From contig PLRU01000083.1 of the NCBI GenBank assembly GCA_003164045.1, positions 24,427 to 88,426 on the forward strand: DNA of 64,000 nt, written 5' to 3'. The stretch is from Candidatus Lustribacter telmatis. Lineage in GTDB: Bacteria; Vulcanimicrobiota; Vulcanimicrobiia; Vulcanimicrobiales; Vulcanimicrobiaceae. Made by a program: the position numbers and the translations under genes. Positions 43,095 to 52,071 of the stretch are shown in pieces. The first letter of the stretch is position 1. Each line of letters begins with the position of its first letter. The notes below the pieces were generated by a model. The model was not told where the DNA came from. It saw nothing but the letters and a program-made list of their open reading frames with translations, and ran no database searches.

Positions 43095-45110
43095 ATGCAT
43101 AACGACGACCCCGAGCAGGTGCTGGCGCAACTGCGCGATCTGCACGCGCGCTACACCGAAAATCAGCTCTGGTCATGGCAAGCGGAGCTCGAGCGCCAAC
43201 GCATAGAAGTCGACCTCGCGCTCGCTCGCGATCACATCGCCAGAACGCAGCCGCTCCTGCACGCGATGCGGCGACTTTTGATCATCGTTCAGGACAGCAA
43301 ATTTTGGAAGGTGCGTAATCGCTGGTTTCAGATCAAGAAGCGCCTAAAGCCCGATAGCGTTGGTCCGCAGCCTTACTGGGTGCCCGATGTCGAGGACACC
43401 AACGATCACTGGCTGCGCGAGCTTCCATACGAACGCTGGATGCTCGCGCATCGCTTTCGTGCATCGGATCGCCGGCGGTTGCTCGACGCGATCGGTATCA
43501 TGCCGGCGCGTCCTACCTTCAGTGTCATCATGCCGGTCTATGAAACGCCCGAAAACTATCTGCGCGAGGCGATCGAGTCCGTGCTCATTCAGGTGTACCC
43601 CGATTGGGAACTCTGCATTGCCGACGACGCATCGAAACAACCCCACGTGCGGAGGGTTCTGGAGGAATACGCGAGCCGAGATGCGCGCGTCAAGCTCTTC
43701 TTTCGAACCGAGAACGGGCACGTCTCTGCTACGAGCAACGATGCCCTCGCGCTCGCTACGGGGACGTTTGTCGCGTTACTCGATCACGATGATGTTCTCT
43801 CGCCGGACGCTCTCTTTGAAAACGCGATGCTCGTCAACCGTCAGCCCGATGTTGACGTCATTTATTCCGATGAAGACAAGATCGATGCCGTCGGGCGCCG
43901 CAGCGCCCCCTACTTTAAACCCGATTGGGCGCCGGACTCACTGCTATCGAGGAACTACGTTTCTCATCTGGGCGTGTACCGGCGCAGTCTAATACAGGAA
44001 GTTGGCGGCTTTCGGCGTGGCTTCGAAGGGAGCCAGGACTACGATCTGCTGTTGCGCGTCACGGAACGAACGGATCGTATCGCTCACATTCCCCGTGTGC
44101 TGTATCATTGGCGGCTCCATTCAGGTTCGACAGCTGCGGTTCGGGATCAAAAGGGTTACGCACTGAATGCGGCCCGGCTTGCGCTCGAAGAAGCGATCGA
44201 ACGGCGCGGTGAGCCGGGGCGCGTCGTACACGACGCCGACCGGTCGGGCCTCTATACCGTCCGATATGATATTCGTAGACCTGGGAAGGTGAGCATCATC
44301 GTGCCCACGCGCGATCACGGTACGGATGTCGACCTCTGTCTTAGCTCGCTCTTTGGGCGTTCGACGTACCAAGATATTGAAGTGATTCTCATCGACAACG
44401 GGAGCCGCGAACCGGAGTCGCTTCGCATCTTCGAACAGTGGCAAAAGCGCGAAGCCGGCCGCGTCAAGGTGGTCCCATACGATGTTCCGTTCAATTTTTC
44501 GGCGATCAACAACTTCGGTGCGAAAGTGTCGACCGGTACGTACCTGCTGTTCTTGAACAACGACACCGAGATAACCACCCCCGATTGGATCGAGGCGATG
44601 GTCGAGCAAGCCCAGCGCCCATCGATCGGAGCGGTCGGCGCGAAGCTTCTTTATCCGGACAATACGGTCCAGCACGCGGGCGTCATCGTTGGTCTCGGTG
44701 GGGTTGCCGGTCACAGCCATAAGCACTTTCCGGCACATGCCACCGGCTACTTTTACACATTACAAACGGTGAATAACTTCTCGGCGGTGACGGCAGCTTG
44801 CGCCATGATTCGGCGCGACGTATTCGACGAGGTTGGCGGGTTCGATGAGAGTATCGCCATCGCGTTTAACGACGTCGACCTTTGCCTCCGTATTTTGGCG
44901 GCGGGCTACCGGAATATTTACTTGCCGCACGTCGTCCTCTATCACCATGAGTCCAAGAGTCGTGGCTACGAGAATACGCCCGAGAAGCAGGCGCGATTCA
45001 TCGGCGAGCAGCAGGTTATGCACCAACGTTGGCATACGGATACACGACCCGATCCGTACTATAATATCAATCTCACTCTGGACGCCGAAAATTACGAAAT
45101 TGGTATCTAA
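43095..45110 (+). CDS. Tandem GT2 glycosyltransferase
   Basis: A 671-residue protein with two complete GT-A domains. Domain 1 (residues ~140-385) has FSVIMPVYETPENYL, IADDASKQP, and LLDHDDVLSPDALF. Domain 2 (~395-671) has VSIIVPTRDHGTDVDLCL, LIDNGSREPES, FLNNDTEIT and YHHESKSRGYEN. An N-terminal helical part carries the SKFWKVRNRWFQIKKRLK helix also seen in the GT2 at 28472. Such bifunctional enzymes add two sugars of a repeat. The stop is followed immediately by the ABC ATPase gene at 45111. Confidence 0.88.
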   Translation: MHNDDPEQVLAQLRDLHARYTENQLWSWQAELERQRIEVDLALARDHIARTQPLLHAMRRLLIIVQDSKFWKVRNRWFQIKKRLKPDSVGPQPYWVPDVEDTNDHWLRELPYERWMLAHRFRASDRRRLLDAIGIMPARPTFSVIMPVYETPENYLREAIESVLIQVYPDWELCIADDASKQPHVRRVLEEYASRDARVKLFFRTENGHVSATSNDALALATGTFVALLDHDDVLSPDALFENAMLVNRQPDVDVIYSDEDKIDAVGRRSAPYFKPDWAPDSLLSRNYVSHLGVYRRSLIQEVGGFRRGFEGSQDYDLLLRVTERTDRIAHIPRVLYHWRLHSGSTAAVRDQKGYALNAARLALEEAIERRGEPGRVVHDADRSGLYTVRYDIRRPGKVSIIVPTRDHGTDVDLCLSSLFGRSTYQDIEVILIDNGSREPESLRIFEQWQKREAGRVKVVPYDVPFNFSAINNFGAKVSTGTYLLFLNNDTEITTPDWIEAMVEQAQRPSIGAVGAKLLYPDNTVQHAGVIVGLGGVAGHSHKHFPAHATGYFYTLQTVNNFSAVTAACAMIRRDVFDEVGGFDESIAIAFNDVDLCLRILAAGYRNIYLPHVVLYHHESKSRGYENTPEKQARFIGEQQVMHQRWHTDTRPDPYYNINLTLDAENYEIGI

Positions 45111-46121
45111 ATGCGTACCATAGCGCGGGAAAAGAAGATCAGCGTGCAAACGCTGCCGGCGATTTCGCTCGATGGCATTTCCTTGATCCGGCGCACGCAA
45201 GAAGAGCTGCACTACGATTTCAAGCGCAGCATTCTGCGCTTATTCGAGGCCCGAGGCGAGCACCGCCGCCGGACCGTGTTGCACGACGTCACCCTCCGGG
45301 TCGCACATGGTGAAAAGCTCGGTATCATCGGGCCCAACGGCAGCGGCAAGTCGACGCTGCTGAAGATCATTGCCGGCATACTCTTGCCGAGCCGCGGCTC
45401 CCGGATCGTCGATGGCTCGATCTCGCCGTTGATCGAACTTGGAGTCGGCTTTGATGCCGAGTTGTCGTTGATCGACAATATTCTCTATTACGGCGTTTTA
45501 CTCGGTCACCATCAAGACGTCGTTCGCGACCACGTCGACGACATCTTAGACTTTGCGGAACTGAGCGAGTATCGAGCCGAGCCGACAAAGACGCTGTCGT
45601 CGGGAATGAATGCCAGACTCAGCTTTGCGATTGCGACCGAATTTCGAGCCGACGTCATTTTGGTCGACGAGGTCTTGTCGGTCGGGGACGAACGTTTTCG
45701 ACGGAAATGTCAGGCTCGCATCAATCGCTTCTGGGACGAGCATAGTACGATTTTACTCGTGAGCCACGATATGTTCACCGTTTCGCATATGTGCGATCGC
45801 GTCATATGGATGGATCACGGTACGATCAGGTTCGACGGCCCGTCGAAAGAGGCGGAGAAGCTATATCTCTCGACGATTCCCAGCGTCGCGAATTTTCGCC
45901 GTGGGGAAGATCTGATTCTCTCCGCTCGCAACCACCCAAGAGGAGAGATCCTGGTCGGAGGGATTTCGGGTCGTCCGCAGCTCTTTATCGTGCGAGACGG
46001 CAGACGTCACTCGATCGCCTCGCCCGATTGGTGCCAACTGCACGAGTACGAAGCGAGCGATATTACCCTCGTTGACGACAGCGTTATCCTCGAGATTCCC
46101 GATGGCTATGTCCTCAGCTAG
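45111..46121 (+). CDS. Wzt-like polysaccharide ABC transporter ATPase with unusual C-terminal domain
   Basis: A 336-residue ABC ATPase of the Wzt/TagH/KpsT group, partner of the permease at 47125. Walker A GPNGSGKST is at 74-82, the signature LSSGM is at 162-166, Walker B ILVDE is at 183-187 and the switch His is at 219. The GVGFDAELSLIDNILYYG stretch is typical of polysaccharide exporters. After residue ~255 it does not have the usual Wzt O-antigen-binding sandwich; it has an ~80-residue domain with RPQLFIVRDGRRHSIASPDW and ITLVDDSVILEIPDGYVL, which I know only as a small beta domain found in many surface proteins. Confidence 0.88.
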   Translation: MRTIAREKKISVQTLPAISLDGISLIRRTQEELHYDFKRSILRLFEARGEHRRRTVLHDVTLRVAHGEKLGIIGPNGSGKSTLLKIIAGILLPSRGSRIVDGSISPLIELGVGFDAELSLIDNILYYGVLLGHHQDVVRDHVDDILDFAELSEYRAEPTKTLSSGMNARLSFAIATEFRADVILVDEVLSVGDERFRRKCQARINRFWDEHSTILLVSHDMFTVSHMCDRVIWMDHGTIRFDGPSKEAEKLYLSTIPSVANFRRGEDLILSARNHPRGEILVGGISGRPQLFIVRDGRRHSIASPDWCQLHEYEASDITLVDDSVILEIPDGYVLS

Positions 46122-46137
46122 CAGCGGCTAATTCGTC

Positions 46138-47118
46138 GTGACAGGTATTGGGGCGATAGACATTCCGGTTGACGGGGCGGTGGTTGCGCGCGAAGGCTTC
46201 ATCGTATCTGGATTTGCATCTCAACAAGACGGGAAGCCGTTCAAGAGCGTCCTCGTGCGTTGCCAAGGACGAGAGGCCGGCGCGACGAGCTTGCACCATC
46301 ACCGGCCCGACGTTCGGCGGGCCATACCAGGTATCCAAGATACCGAATGCGGCTTCCGCATAGCCGTCAGCCTGCCGGATGAGTTGCCCGGCACGCAAAC
46401 GTTGGATGTAACGGCGTTCTTTGAGAACGGTGCGACGTGGGAGAAGCAGATTCGCGTCCGCATCGGACCGCACGATTATCGAGCGGGCCCCTACGGAACG
46501 CTGGCCGACGGGAACGTGAACGTCATCTACGGACGCGAACACATCTACGGTGCCGGCCCCCCTTCGGCGGAGGCCAGCGTTGAATGCGCCGCGCTGCTCA
46601 AATCGCACCTTTCGGCCGGAGAGACCGTGATCGACGTCGGTTGCGGTGTGGGAGCATACGCCGGACCGCTCATCGAAGCCGGAGTCTCGTGGCACGGCTG
46701 CGACGTGAACGCGGACTTCATCGAGCAAATGCGCGAGCGAGGCCTCCCGGTAACGCTCTTGCCGAACGATGGGTTCCCGTTTGCCGAGAACGAATTCGAA
46801 GCGGCGATCTGTATCGAGGTGCTCGAGCACATCGCCGAGTATGAAGTGCTCGTATGGCATATCGCTAGAATCAGTAAACGAAGGGCGTTCTTTTCGGTTC
46901 CGAACTGCGCCGCCATTCCGATTCTGGCCGACCGTTTAGTCGTTCCATGGCACGTGCTCGAGGCCGATCACAAGAATTTTTTTAACGCTACCAGCCTGAA
47001 GACGTTGCTTTCAAGGCATTTTCGCACTGTGGAGGTCATACCGTATGGGACGATGCCGATAATCTCCAGCAACGGCTCGCCCGTCTATTACCATCTCCTG
47101 GCTGTGTGCGAGGCGTAA
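46138..47118 (+). CDS. Methyltransferase with N-terminal beta-sandwich domain
   Basis: A 326-residue fusion. Residues ~1-115 are the locus beta-sandwich (FIVSGFASQQDGKPFKSVLV, HHRPDVRRAI, CGFRIAVSLPDELPG). Residues ~125-326 are a class I SAM methyltransferase: VIDVGCGVGAYAGPLI (motif I), CDVNADFIEQM, and FEAAICIEVLEHIAEYEVLV. The start is GTG 46138, 16 bases after the ATPase stop. Terminal methylation of the growing chain, which ends elongation in some ABC-exported O-antigens, would be one fitting role; it is inferred from location between ATPase and permease. Confidence 0.8.
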   Translation: MTGIGAIDIPVDGAVVAREGFIVSGFASQQDGKPFKSVLVRCQGREAGATSLHHHRPDVRRAIPGIQDTECGFRIAVSLPDELPGTQTLDVTAFFENGATWEKQIRVRIGPHDYRAGPYGTLADGNVNVIYGREHIYGAGPPSAEASVECAALLKSHLSAGETVIDVGCGVGAYAGPLIEAGVSWHGCDVNADFIEQMRERGLPVTLLPNDGFPFAENEFEAAICIEVLEHIAEYEVLVWHIARISKRRAFFSVPNCAAIPILADRLVVPWHVLEADHKNFFNATSLKTLLSRHFRTVEVIPYGTMPIISSNGSPVYYHLLAVCEA

Positions 47119-47124
47119 ATAGTA

Positions 47125-47913
47125 GTGGTCGCTCCTACCGAACAACTTCCGCGGCGGCTCGATATCGTGCGGATGTCGGCAATCCGGCAACTCAAGACGC
47201 GGTATCGGGGCTCGTTTCTCGGCGTCCTATGGTCGTTTGCGAATCCGATCCTCATGACCGGCTTGTATACGATGTTGTTCGGCACGGCATTCGCTACGTA
47301 TTACGGCGGTTCGATCATTCGCTACGTTTTGTCCGCGTTCGTCGGCGTTCTCGTCGTTACGTTCTTTTCGCAAGGCACATCCGAGGCGCTTTCGTCGGTC
47401 GTTTCAAACGGTGGCCTACTCAATAAAATTGCCGTAGAGCCCGAGATCTTTCCAATCGCTGCGATCGCGGCAAACGTTTTTCAGCAAACGATTACGACGT
47501 TCCCCATCATCGTCGTATTGACGGCCGTTTTAACGCACGACCCGATTCACGTCGCTCTCGTGCCGGTCGTACTGATTGCACTCGTGGCGCTGGTTGCCGG
47601 GTTTGGACTGGCCCTCTCCGCCCTCTTTGTCTTTTTTCGAGACCTCTCGCATCTTTGGGGCGTCATAAGTTTTGTCTTTTGGATGACGAGCCCGGTATTC
47701 TACCCCGCGGCACTCGTCCCGGAAAAGGTTCGCCCGTGGTTTGAAATCAATCCGGTAGGCTTGGCCATTGCAGCTTTGCGTGACGTCGTATTGGGGCGCG
47801 GTCCCGTCGATATGGTGCTCATTGGAAAGTTCGTGCTGATCGCGGCCGTATTTGCGTCTTTAGGCCACGTGATCTTCAGCGCTAACCGCCGGCATTTCAT
47901 GGATTTACTTTAA
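47125..47913 (+). CDS. ABC-2 type polysaccharide exporter permease (Wzm-like)
   Basis: A 262-residue inner-membrane permease with about six helices. Conserved parts are QLKTRYRGSFLGVLWSFANPILMTGLYTMLFG at the N-terminus (positions ~21-52), NGGLLNKIAVEPEIFPIAAI, the FFRDLSHLWGV segment and SPVFYPAALVPEKVRPWFEINPVG. It should pair with the ATPase encoded at 45111 to export a complete lipid-linked glycan. It starts at GTG 47125, six bases after the methyltransferase stop. The following beta-sandwich gene starts 2 bases after its stop. Confidence 0.9.
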   Translation: MVAPTEQLPRRLDIVRMSAIRQLKTRYRGSFLGVLWSFANPILMTGLYTMLFGTAFATYYGGSIIRYVLSAFVGVLVVTFFSQGTSEALSSVVSNGGLLNKIAVEPEIFPIAAIAANVFQQTITTFPIIVVLTAVLTHDPIHVALVPVVLIALVALVAGFGLALSALFVFFRDLSHLWGVISFVFWMTSPVFYPAALVPEKVRPWFEINPVGLAIAALRDVVLGRGPVDMVLIGKFVLIAAVFASLGHVIFSANRRHFMDLL

Positions 47914-47915
47914 AC

Positions 47916-49166
47916 ATGTTGCTTTTTGAGTTTCCGGATCGCTATACGGCGAATGCCGACGTCACCGGTAACATCGACGGCGTGACTTGGCTTACGGCGG
48001 ACGAGGTTGGCCGCGAGGGTGAACCTGTCCCCAGCGGTGCCGCGTTGCACGTTCGAGGATGGGCGCCGAATCTCGATGCGAGCGGACCGGCGACTGCAGT
48101 AGTCCTGTCGGTAGACGGTTCGCACAAGTACCACGCGCGAATCGGAGGCTTGCGTCCGGACGTTGCGCGTCACTTCGACAACGATGGTCTGAGCACGAGT
48201 GGCTTCGAAGCGATCGTTACGACGGGGCGTCTGGCGCCCGGCGATCACGAAATCGTTGCCTATACGGTCGATGCGCAACAACGGCGTTACGCGCGCGTCG
48301 CGCAAACCTTGCACTTCACCATCGTTGCCGATTGGACATCGTTGCCCGCCGATGCGCCGCGACGTGACACGGTTTGCAGCGGCAGCCTCGATCGGATCGT
48401 CGACGAGTCCCGAGGTTTGACGCTGACGCCGAACGCCGGTGTGGTAGCCGTGCCGCGTGGCTCGCTTCTTTCGCTGGCCGGGTGGTTTTACGATCCCTCG
48501 ACGACCGAAACCATTACCAGAGCGTATGCCGTTGTCGATGGCGAGCGGGCCTTTCCCGTCGCCTACGGTGAGCCGCGGCTCGACGTTGCGGCTCAGGTCG
48601 GGCGCGCCATGCCGGCCGAGGTGGGTTTTAGCGTCAGCATCCCGACCGTCACGTTGAAGCGCGGCATGCACAGTGTTGAAATGTTTGCGTTGGCGGCCGA
48701 CGGCGCGACGCTCATTGCGACGCCGATCAACCTGCAGATCATTGTCGGGCAGTCATCGTCGGCCCGGCTGCCGCTCGCAGAGATGACCTTGGCCTTCCTT
48801 GACGATGTCGTGCGTGTTCAGCGCGGGCCGGCTCGCGAGGTTGGAGCACCGCTGCGAATCCTTCGCGGAGATCGATTATTCGTCCGCGGATGGGCTGTCG
48901 ATGAACCGGCTCGAAATGTTGCGGCCGGAGTCGTCATCGTGATCGACGGCAAAATCGAGGTTCCGGCGCTTTATGGATTGCCTCGTCCCGACGTTGCCGA
49001 GGTGCACGGGAACGACGCCTTTCTTCGAAGCGGGTTCTCCGGCGAGATCGAAACAGACGACTTGGCCGCGGGACTCCACACGGCTGAATGTCGCGTGCTT
49101 TCGCGCGACGGTCGCGGGGCCTATCTTACGGCGCAGCGTTTCGAGTTCGAACTGAACGAAGTCTAG
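47916..49166 (+). CDS. Three-domain beta-sandwich protein beside the exporter
   Basis: A 416-residue protein with three copies of the locus domain. Copy 1 (~40-135): LHVRGWAPNLDASG, GGLRPDVARHF, STSGFEAIV, LAPGDHEIVAY. Copy 2 (~165-270): LLSLAGWFYDPST, YGEPRLDVAAQV, VGFSVSIP, KRGMHSVEMF. Copy 3 (~310-416): LFVRGWAVDEPARN, YGLPRPDVAEV, LRSGFSGEI, LAAGLHTAECR. There is no signal peptide or membrane helix. It is two bases behind the permease, so it is likely made together with the exporter. Glycan binding, taking over the role of the missing Wzt domain, is a testable guess. The 3' end overlaps the convergent coiled-coil gene by 41 bases. Confidence 0.7.
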   Translation: MLLFEFPDRYTANADVTGNIDGVTWLTADEVGREGEPVPSGAALHVRGWAPNLDASGPATAVVLSVDGSHKYHARIGGLRPDVARHFDNDGLSTSGFEAIVTTGRLAPGDHEIVAYTVDAQQRRYARVAQTLHFTIVADWTSLPADAPRRDTVCSGSLDRIVDESRGLTLTPNAGVVAVPRGSLLSLAGWFYDPSTTETITRAYAVVDGERAFPVAYGEPRLDVAAQVGRAMPAEVGFSVSIPTVTLKRGMHSVEMFALAADGATLIATPINLQIIVGQSSSARLPLAEMTLAFLDDVVRVQRGPAREVGAPLRILRGDRLFVRGWAVDEPARNVAAGVVIVIDGKIEVPALYGLPRPDVAEVHGNDAFLRSGFSGEIETDDLAAGLHTAECRVLSRDGRGAYLTAQRFEFELNEV

Positions 49167-49791
49167 CCCCGATCAGCGTGCGGAGCCGCCCACTAATTTT
49201 GGAGTAGTACAACTTCCGCAGAAGGCGGCGGCCCGGGCCTTCCCGGCGGGCGAGCTGCTCCGAAACGATGGCGAGCTCGTCGTTCGCAGCTTCGAGCTGC
49301 TCCAGAACGGCGGCGAAACGGGCGCGGAGTTCGGTAACCATGAGCAACGCCTTTGGCTTGTCCGCGATGGAAGCGACCTCGTCCGCGAACCCGATGAGGA
49401 ATTCATAGACAGTACGCTCGGCGGCAACGATCCGCATCCGCGCTTCCGAGTCCGAAGGCTTGAGCCACTCGATGACCGGTCGTTGTGCTAATTCTTCCAG
49501 CTGTTCCGAAGCGAGTGCAAAATACGCCTTCAGCTCCTCGTGCTGCTGTGCTAAGTGGTTAAAGGCAGTCTCGCGCTTTTTAAATTCGCCGCGCAGCTCC
49601 ATGAGATCATCGCTTGCACGCAAACGGAGCCCTTCAAGGTTCTCGACTTGCTCGCGCAGCAAGGCGATGCGGTTTAGCTGTTCGCCGAGCCCGGCGCCGT
49701 CAGAGCTCGAATCGGACACGCCCATCTCCCTTTCGGTGCGGGCCGGCGTCGGTGATGTTCGCCGCTGTGGCGCTTCCGGCTGGCCTGTCAT
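49126..49791 (-). CDS. Coiled-coil protein, unknown
   Basis: A 221-residue protein rich in Glu, Leu and Arg. Residues ~35-110 and ~140-195 look like long coiled coils (LREQVENLEGLRLRA, FNHLAQQHEELKAYFALASE, LEQLEAANDELAIVSEQLA), and it ends in a strongly basic stretch. There is no membrane segment. Start ATG 49791 or ATG 49725 (residue 23, before GVSDSSS). Chain-length regulators of ABC-exported O-antigens (WbdD-type) use coiled coils as rulers; nothing here shows such a function, but the position is suggestive. Confidence 0.65.
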   Translation of the reverse strand: MTGQPEAPQRRTSPTPARTEREMGVSDSSSDGAGLGEQLNRIALLREQVENLEGLRLRASDDLMELRGEFKKRETAFNHLAQQHEELKAYFALASEQLEELAQRPVIEWLKPSDSEARMRIVAAERTVYEFLIGFADEVASIADKPKALLMVTELRARFAAVLEQLEAANDELAIVSEQLARREGPGRRLLRKLYYSKISGRLRTLIGARLRSVRTRNAAP

Positions 49792-49902
49792 GGACTCGAA
49801 CGTTCTCCTAGAGGACAGGGGGAAGTACCCATCCCTCCAAATCGACTAGGCGGATCGCATTTAGTCGTTGGTGCAATTCCCATTGAGGAGGGGCGTAACC
49901 CT

Positions 49903-52071
49903 TTGTCCAAGATCGGCGAAAACAGCATTCGCGAAGCACGTGCGCTACTAGCGATCGCCCGCGCTAACGAGGTGGTAGCCCTCGGAAAAGTGGCGGAGCT
50001 CGAAGCGCGAGTCGACGCGCTCGAACGTGAAGTGCAACTGCGCTGCAGCGAAGCGTTGGAGTTGACGGCGGCATTCGGCGGACCAGCGACTGGTATGCGG
50101 CGCCGCAATTCGGCGGAAGCGAACGTGGTCCGCCGTATGTTTGCGGAAATTGCCTCGCGAAAAAGCGAGGTGACGCCGCTAGTGACGGTCGTCATTCCGG
50201 TCTATGAAAAGCTGGAATACACCTTGATGTGTCTGCGTTCCATCGCTTCGACGTGGTCGTATACCATCAACCCGGCGATCGTTGTCGTCGATGACGCATC
50301 GCCCGACGACTCCGTCCAGGAACTGTTGCGGATTCCAGGCATCGACGTCCTTCGTAACAGTGCGAATCTCGGATTTCTGCGTTCCAGCAACCGCGGATGC
50401 GATTTAGCAAAGACGCCCTACGTTTGCTTTCTGAATAACGATACTGAAGTAAAGAACGCATGGCTGGACACGCTCGTTCAGACGGCGGAGCTCGATCCCC
50501 GGATTGGAGCGGTCGGCTCGAAGCTCATTTACCCGGACGGAACTTTGCAAGAAGCGGGAAGCATCATCTGGTCGGATGCCAGCGGCTGGAATTATGGACG
50601 CGGCGACGACCCTGCAAAGAGCGAATACAATTTTCAACGAGACGTCGACTATTGCTCGGCCGCGTCGCTTTTAGTACGAACGGACCTCCTCCGCGAAATC
50701 GGCGGCTTCGACGAGCAATTCGTCCCCGCGTACTACGAGGACGTCGACCTCTGCTTCGAGATTGCATTTCGCGGGTTTCGCGTCGTTTACGAGCCGCGAT
50801 CGCAGGTCGTGCACTACGAAGGCGTCAGTTCGGGGACCGACACGTCGACCGGCGTTAAGCGATACCAAGAAGCCAACCGGCCGAAGTTCGCCCGGAAATG
50901 GGCGGCAACGCTCAGCAACAAGTACGAGCCGTCCGCTGACAACGTCGAACGCGCCGTCTCCGGTGACGCTCTGAAGACGGTGCTCATTATCGATTCGTAC
51001 GTTCCTTTGCACGATCGCGAAGCCGGCTCCAATCGGCTTTTCAAGATCATCCAGATCCTTCGCTCGTTGAATTACCGCGTGCTGTTTTTTCCGGCCAACG
51101 GCGCGCCGATCGAGCCGTACAGCACCGACCTCGCCCGTCTCGGCGTCGAGGTGCTCTACTCGCGGCCCGGAATGCGAAGTCTCGAGAAGCTCCTGACGTC
51201 TGTCCTGCGACGCGTCGATCTCGCGTGGATCTGCCGTCCCGAACTCTGCGAGCAATACCTCGCGGTCGTTCGCAACGGGACGTCGGCACCGATCATTTAC
51301 GATACCATCGACTTGCACTTTGCGCGGGAGAAACGCCGCGCCGAAATCGAAGGCGGTGGCGACGACGGCTGGCAGAAAATGAAAGAAATCGAGCTGGCGA
51401 TGGCAGCGGCGGCCGATCACGTCGTAACGGTTACGGATGTGGAACGTCGCCAACTGAACGAGCTCGGTATCGGCAACGTGTCCGTGATACCGACGATCCA
51501 CGACACCGAGGTCCATCGCCATGTCGACTTTCATGGCCGTTCGGGACTCGTGTTCATCGGTGGCTACGGTCACCCACCGAACGTCGACGCCGCGTTATGG
51601 CTTTGCAATGAGATCATGCCGATCGTCTGGTCGCGCCAACCCGATATTCGCGTCACCTTGCTTGGAAACGCACCGTCGAAGTCCGTTCTATCGCTTCGCT
51701 CGGAGCGCGTAATCGTGACCGGTTTTGTTGCAGACGTCTCCGCATACTTCGAAGAATCGCGGCTGTTCGTCGCACCGCTGCGATATGGGGCTGGTATGAA
51801 GGGGAAGGTCGGTCACGCTCTTTCGTACGGCTTGCCCGCGGTGTTGACGCCCGTTGCAGCCGAGGGATTCGATCTCGCCGATGGCGTGAACTGTCTCATA
51901 GCCGACGACACGGCCTCGTTTGCGGAAGCGATCCTCGCACTTTACAACGATCGGACGCTGTGGGATCGCTTGAGTGCGAACGGCGCGGCTGCAATCGGGG
52001 AATTCGGTTTGGCCGCGGTCGGAGGCCGGCTGAGCGAGCTCTTTGATGCCCTCGGTGTTAAGCCGGGGTAA
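49903..52071 (+). CDS. GT2-GT4 fusion glycosyltransferase
   Basis: A 722-residue protein. After an N-terminal coiled coil (residues ~5-55, VAELEARVDALEREV) comes a GT2 domain (~92-340) with VTVVIPVYEKLEYTL, VVDDASPDDSV and FLNNDTEVKNAWLDTL. A GT4-type GT-B domain follows (~360-722) with SYVPLHDREAGSNRLF, FIGGYGHPPNVDAALWL, VTGFVADVSAYF and PLRYGAGMKGKVGHALSYGLPAV. The TTG start has GAGGAGGGG about 10 bases upstream. Two transferases of different folds in one chain probably act one after the other. Confidence 0.87.
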   Translation: MSKIGENSIREARALLAIARANEVVALGKVAELEARVDALEREVQLRCSEALELTAAFGGPATGMRRRNSAEANVVRRMFAEIASRKSEVTPLVTVVIPVYEKLEYTLMCLRSIASTWSYTINPAIVVVDDASPDDSVQELLRIPGIDVLRNSANLGFLRSSNRGCDLAKTPYVCFLNNDTEVKNAWLDTLVQTAELDPRIGAVGSKLIYPDGTLQEAGSIIWSDASGWNYGRGDDPAKSEYNFQRDVDYCSAASLLVRTDLLREIGGFDEQFVPAYYEDVDLCFEIAFRGFRVVYEPRSQVVHYEGVSSGTDTSTGVKRYQEANRPKFARKWAATLSNKYEPSADNVERAVSGDALKTVLIIDSYVPLHDREAGSNRLFKIIQILRSLNYRVLFFPANGAPIEPYSTDLARLGVEVLYSRPGMRSLEKLLTSVLRRVDLAWICRPELCEQYLAVVRNGTSAPIIYDTIDLHFAREKRRAEIEGGGDDGWQKMKEIELAMAAAADHVVTVTDVERRQLNELGIGNVSVIPTIHDTEVHRHVDFHGRSGLVFIGGYGHPPNVDAALWLCNEIMPIVWSRQPDIRVTLLGNAPSKSVLSLRSERVIVTGFVADVSAYFEESRLFVAPLRYGAGMKGKVGHALSYGLPAVLTPVAAEGFDLADGVNCLIADDTASFAEAILALYNDRTLWDRLSANGAAAIGEFGLAAVGGRLSELFDALGVKPG

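Noticed and set aside
50671-51573. Open minus-strand frame of 300 codons inside the GT2-GT4 gene
   Set aside because: No homology signal; the opposite strand has both GT2 and GT4 motifs without interruption.
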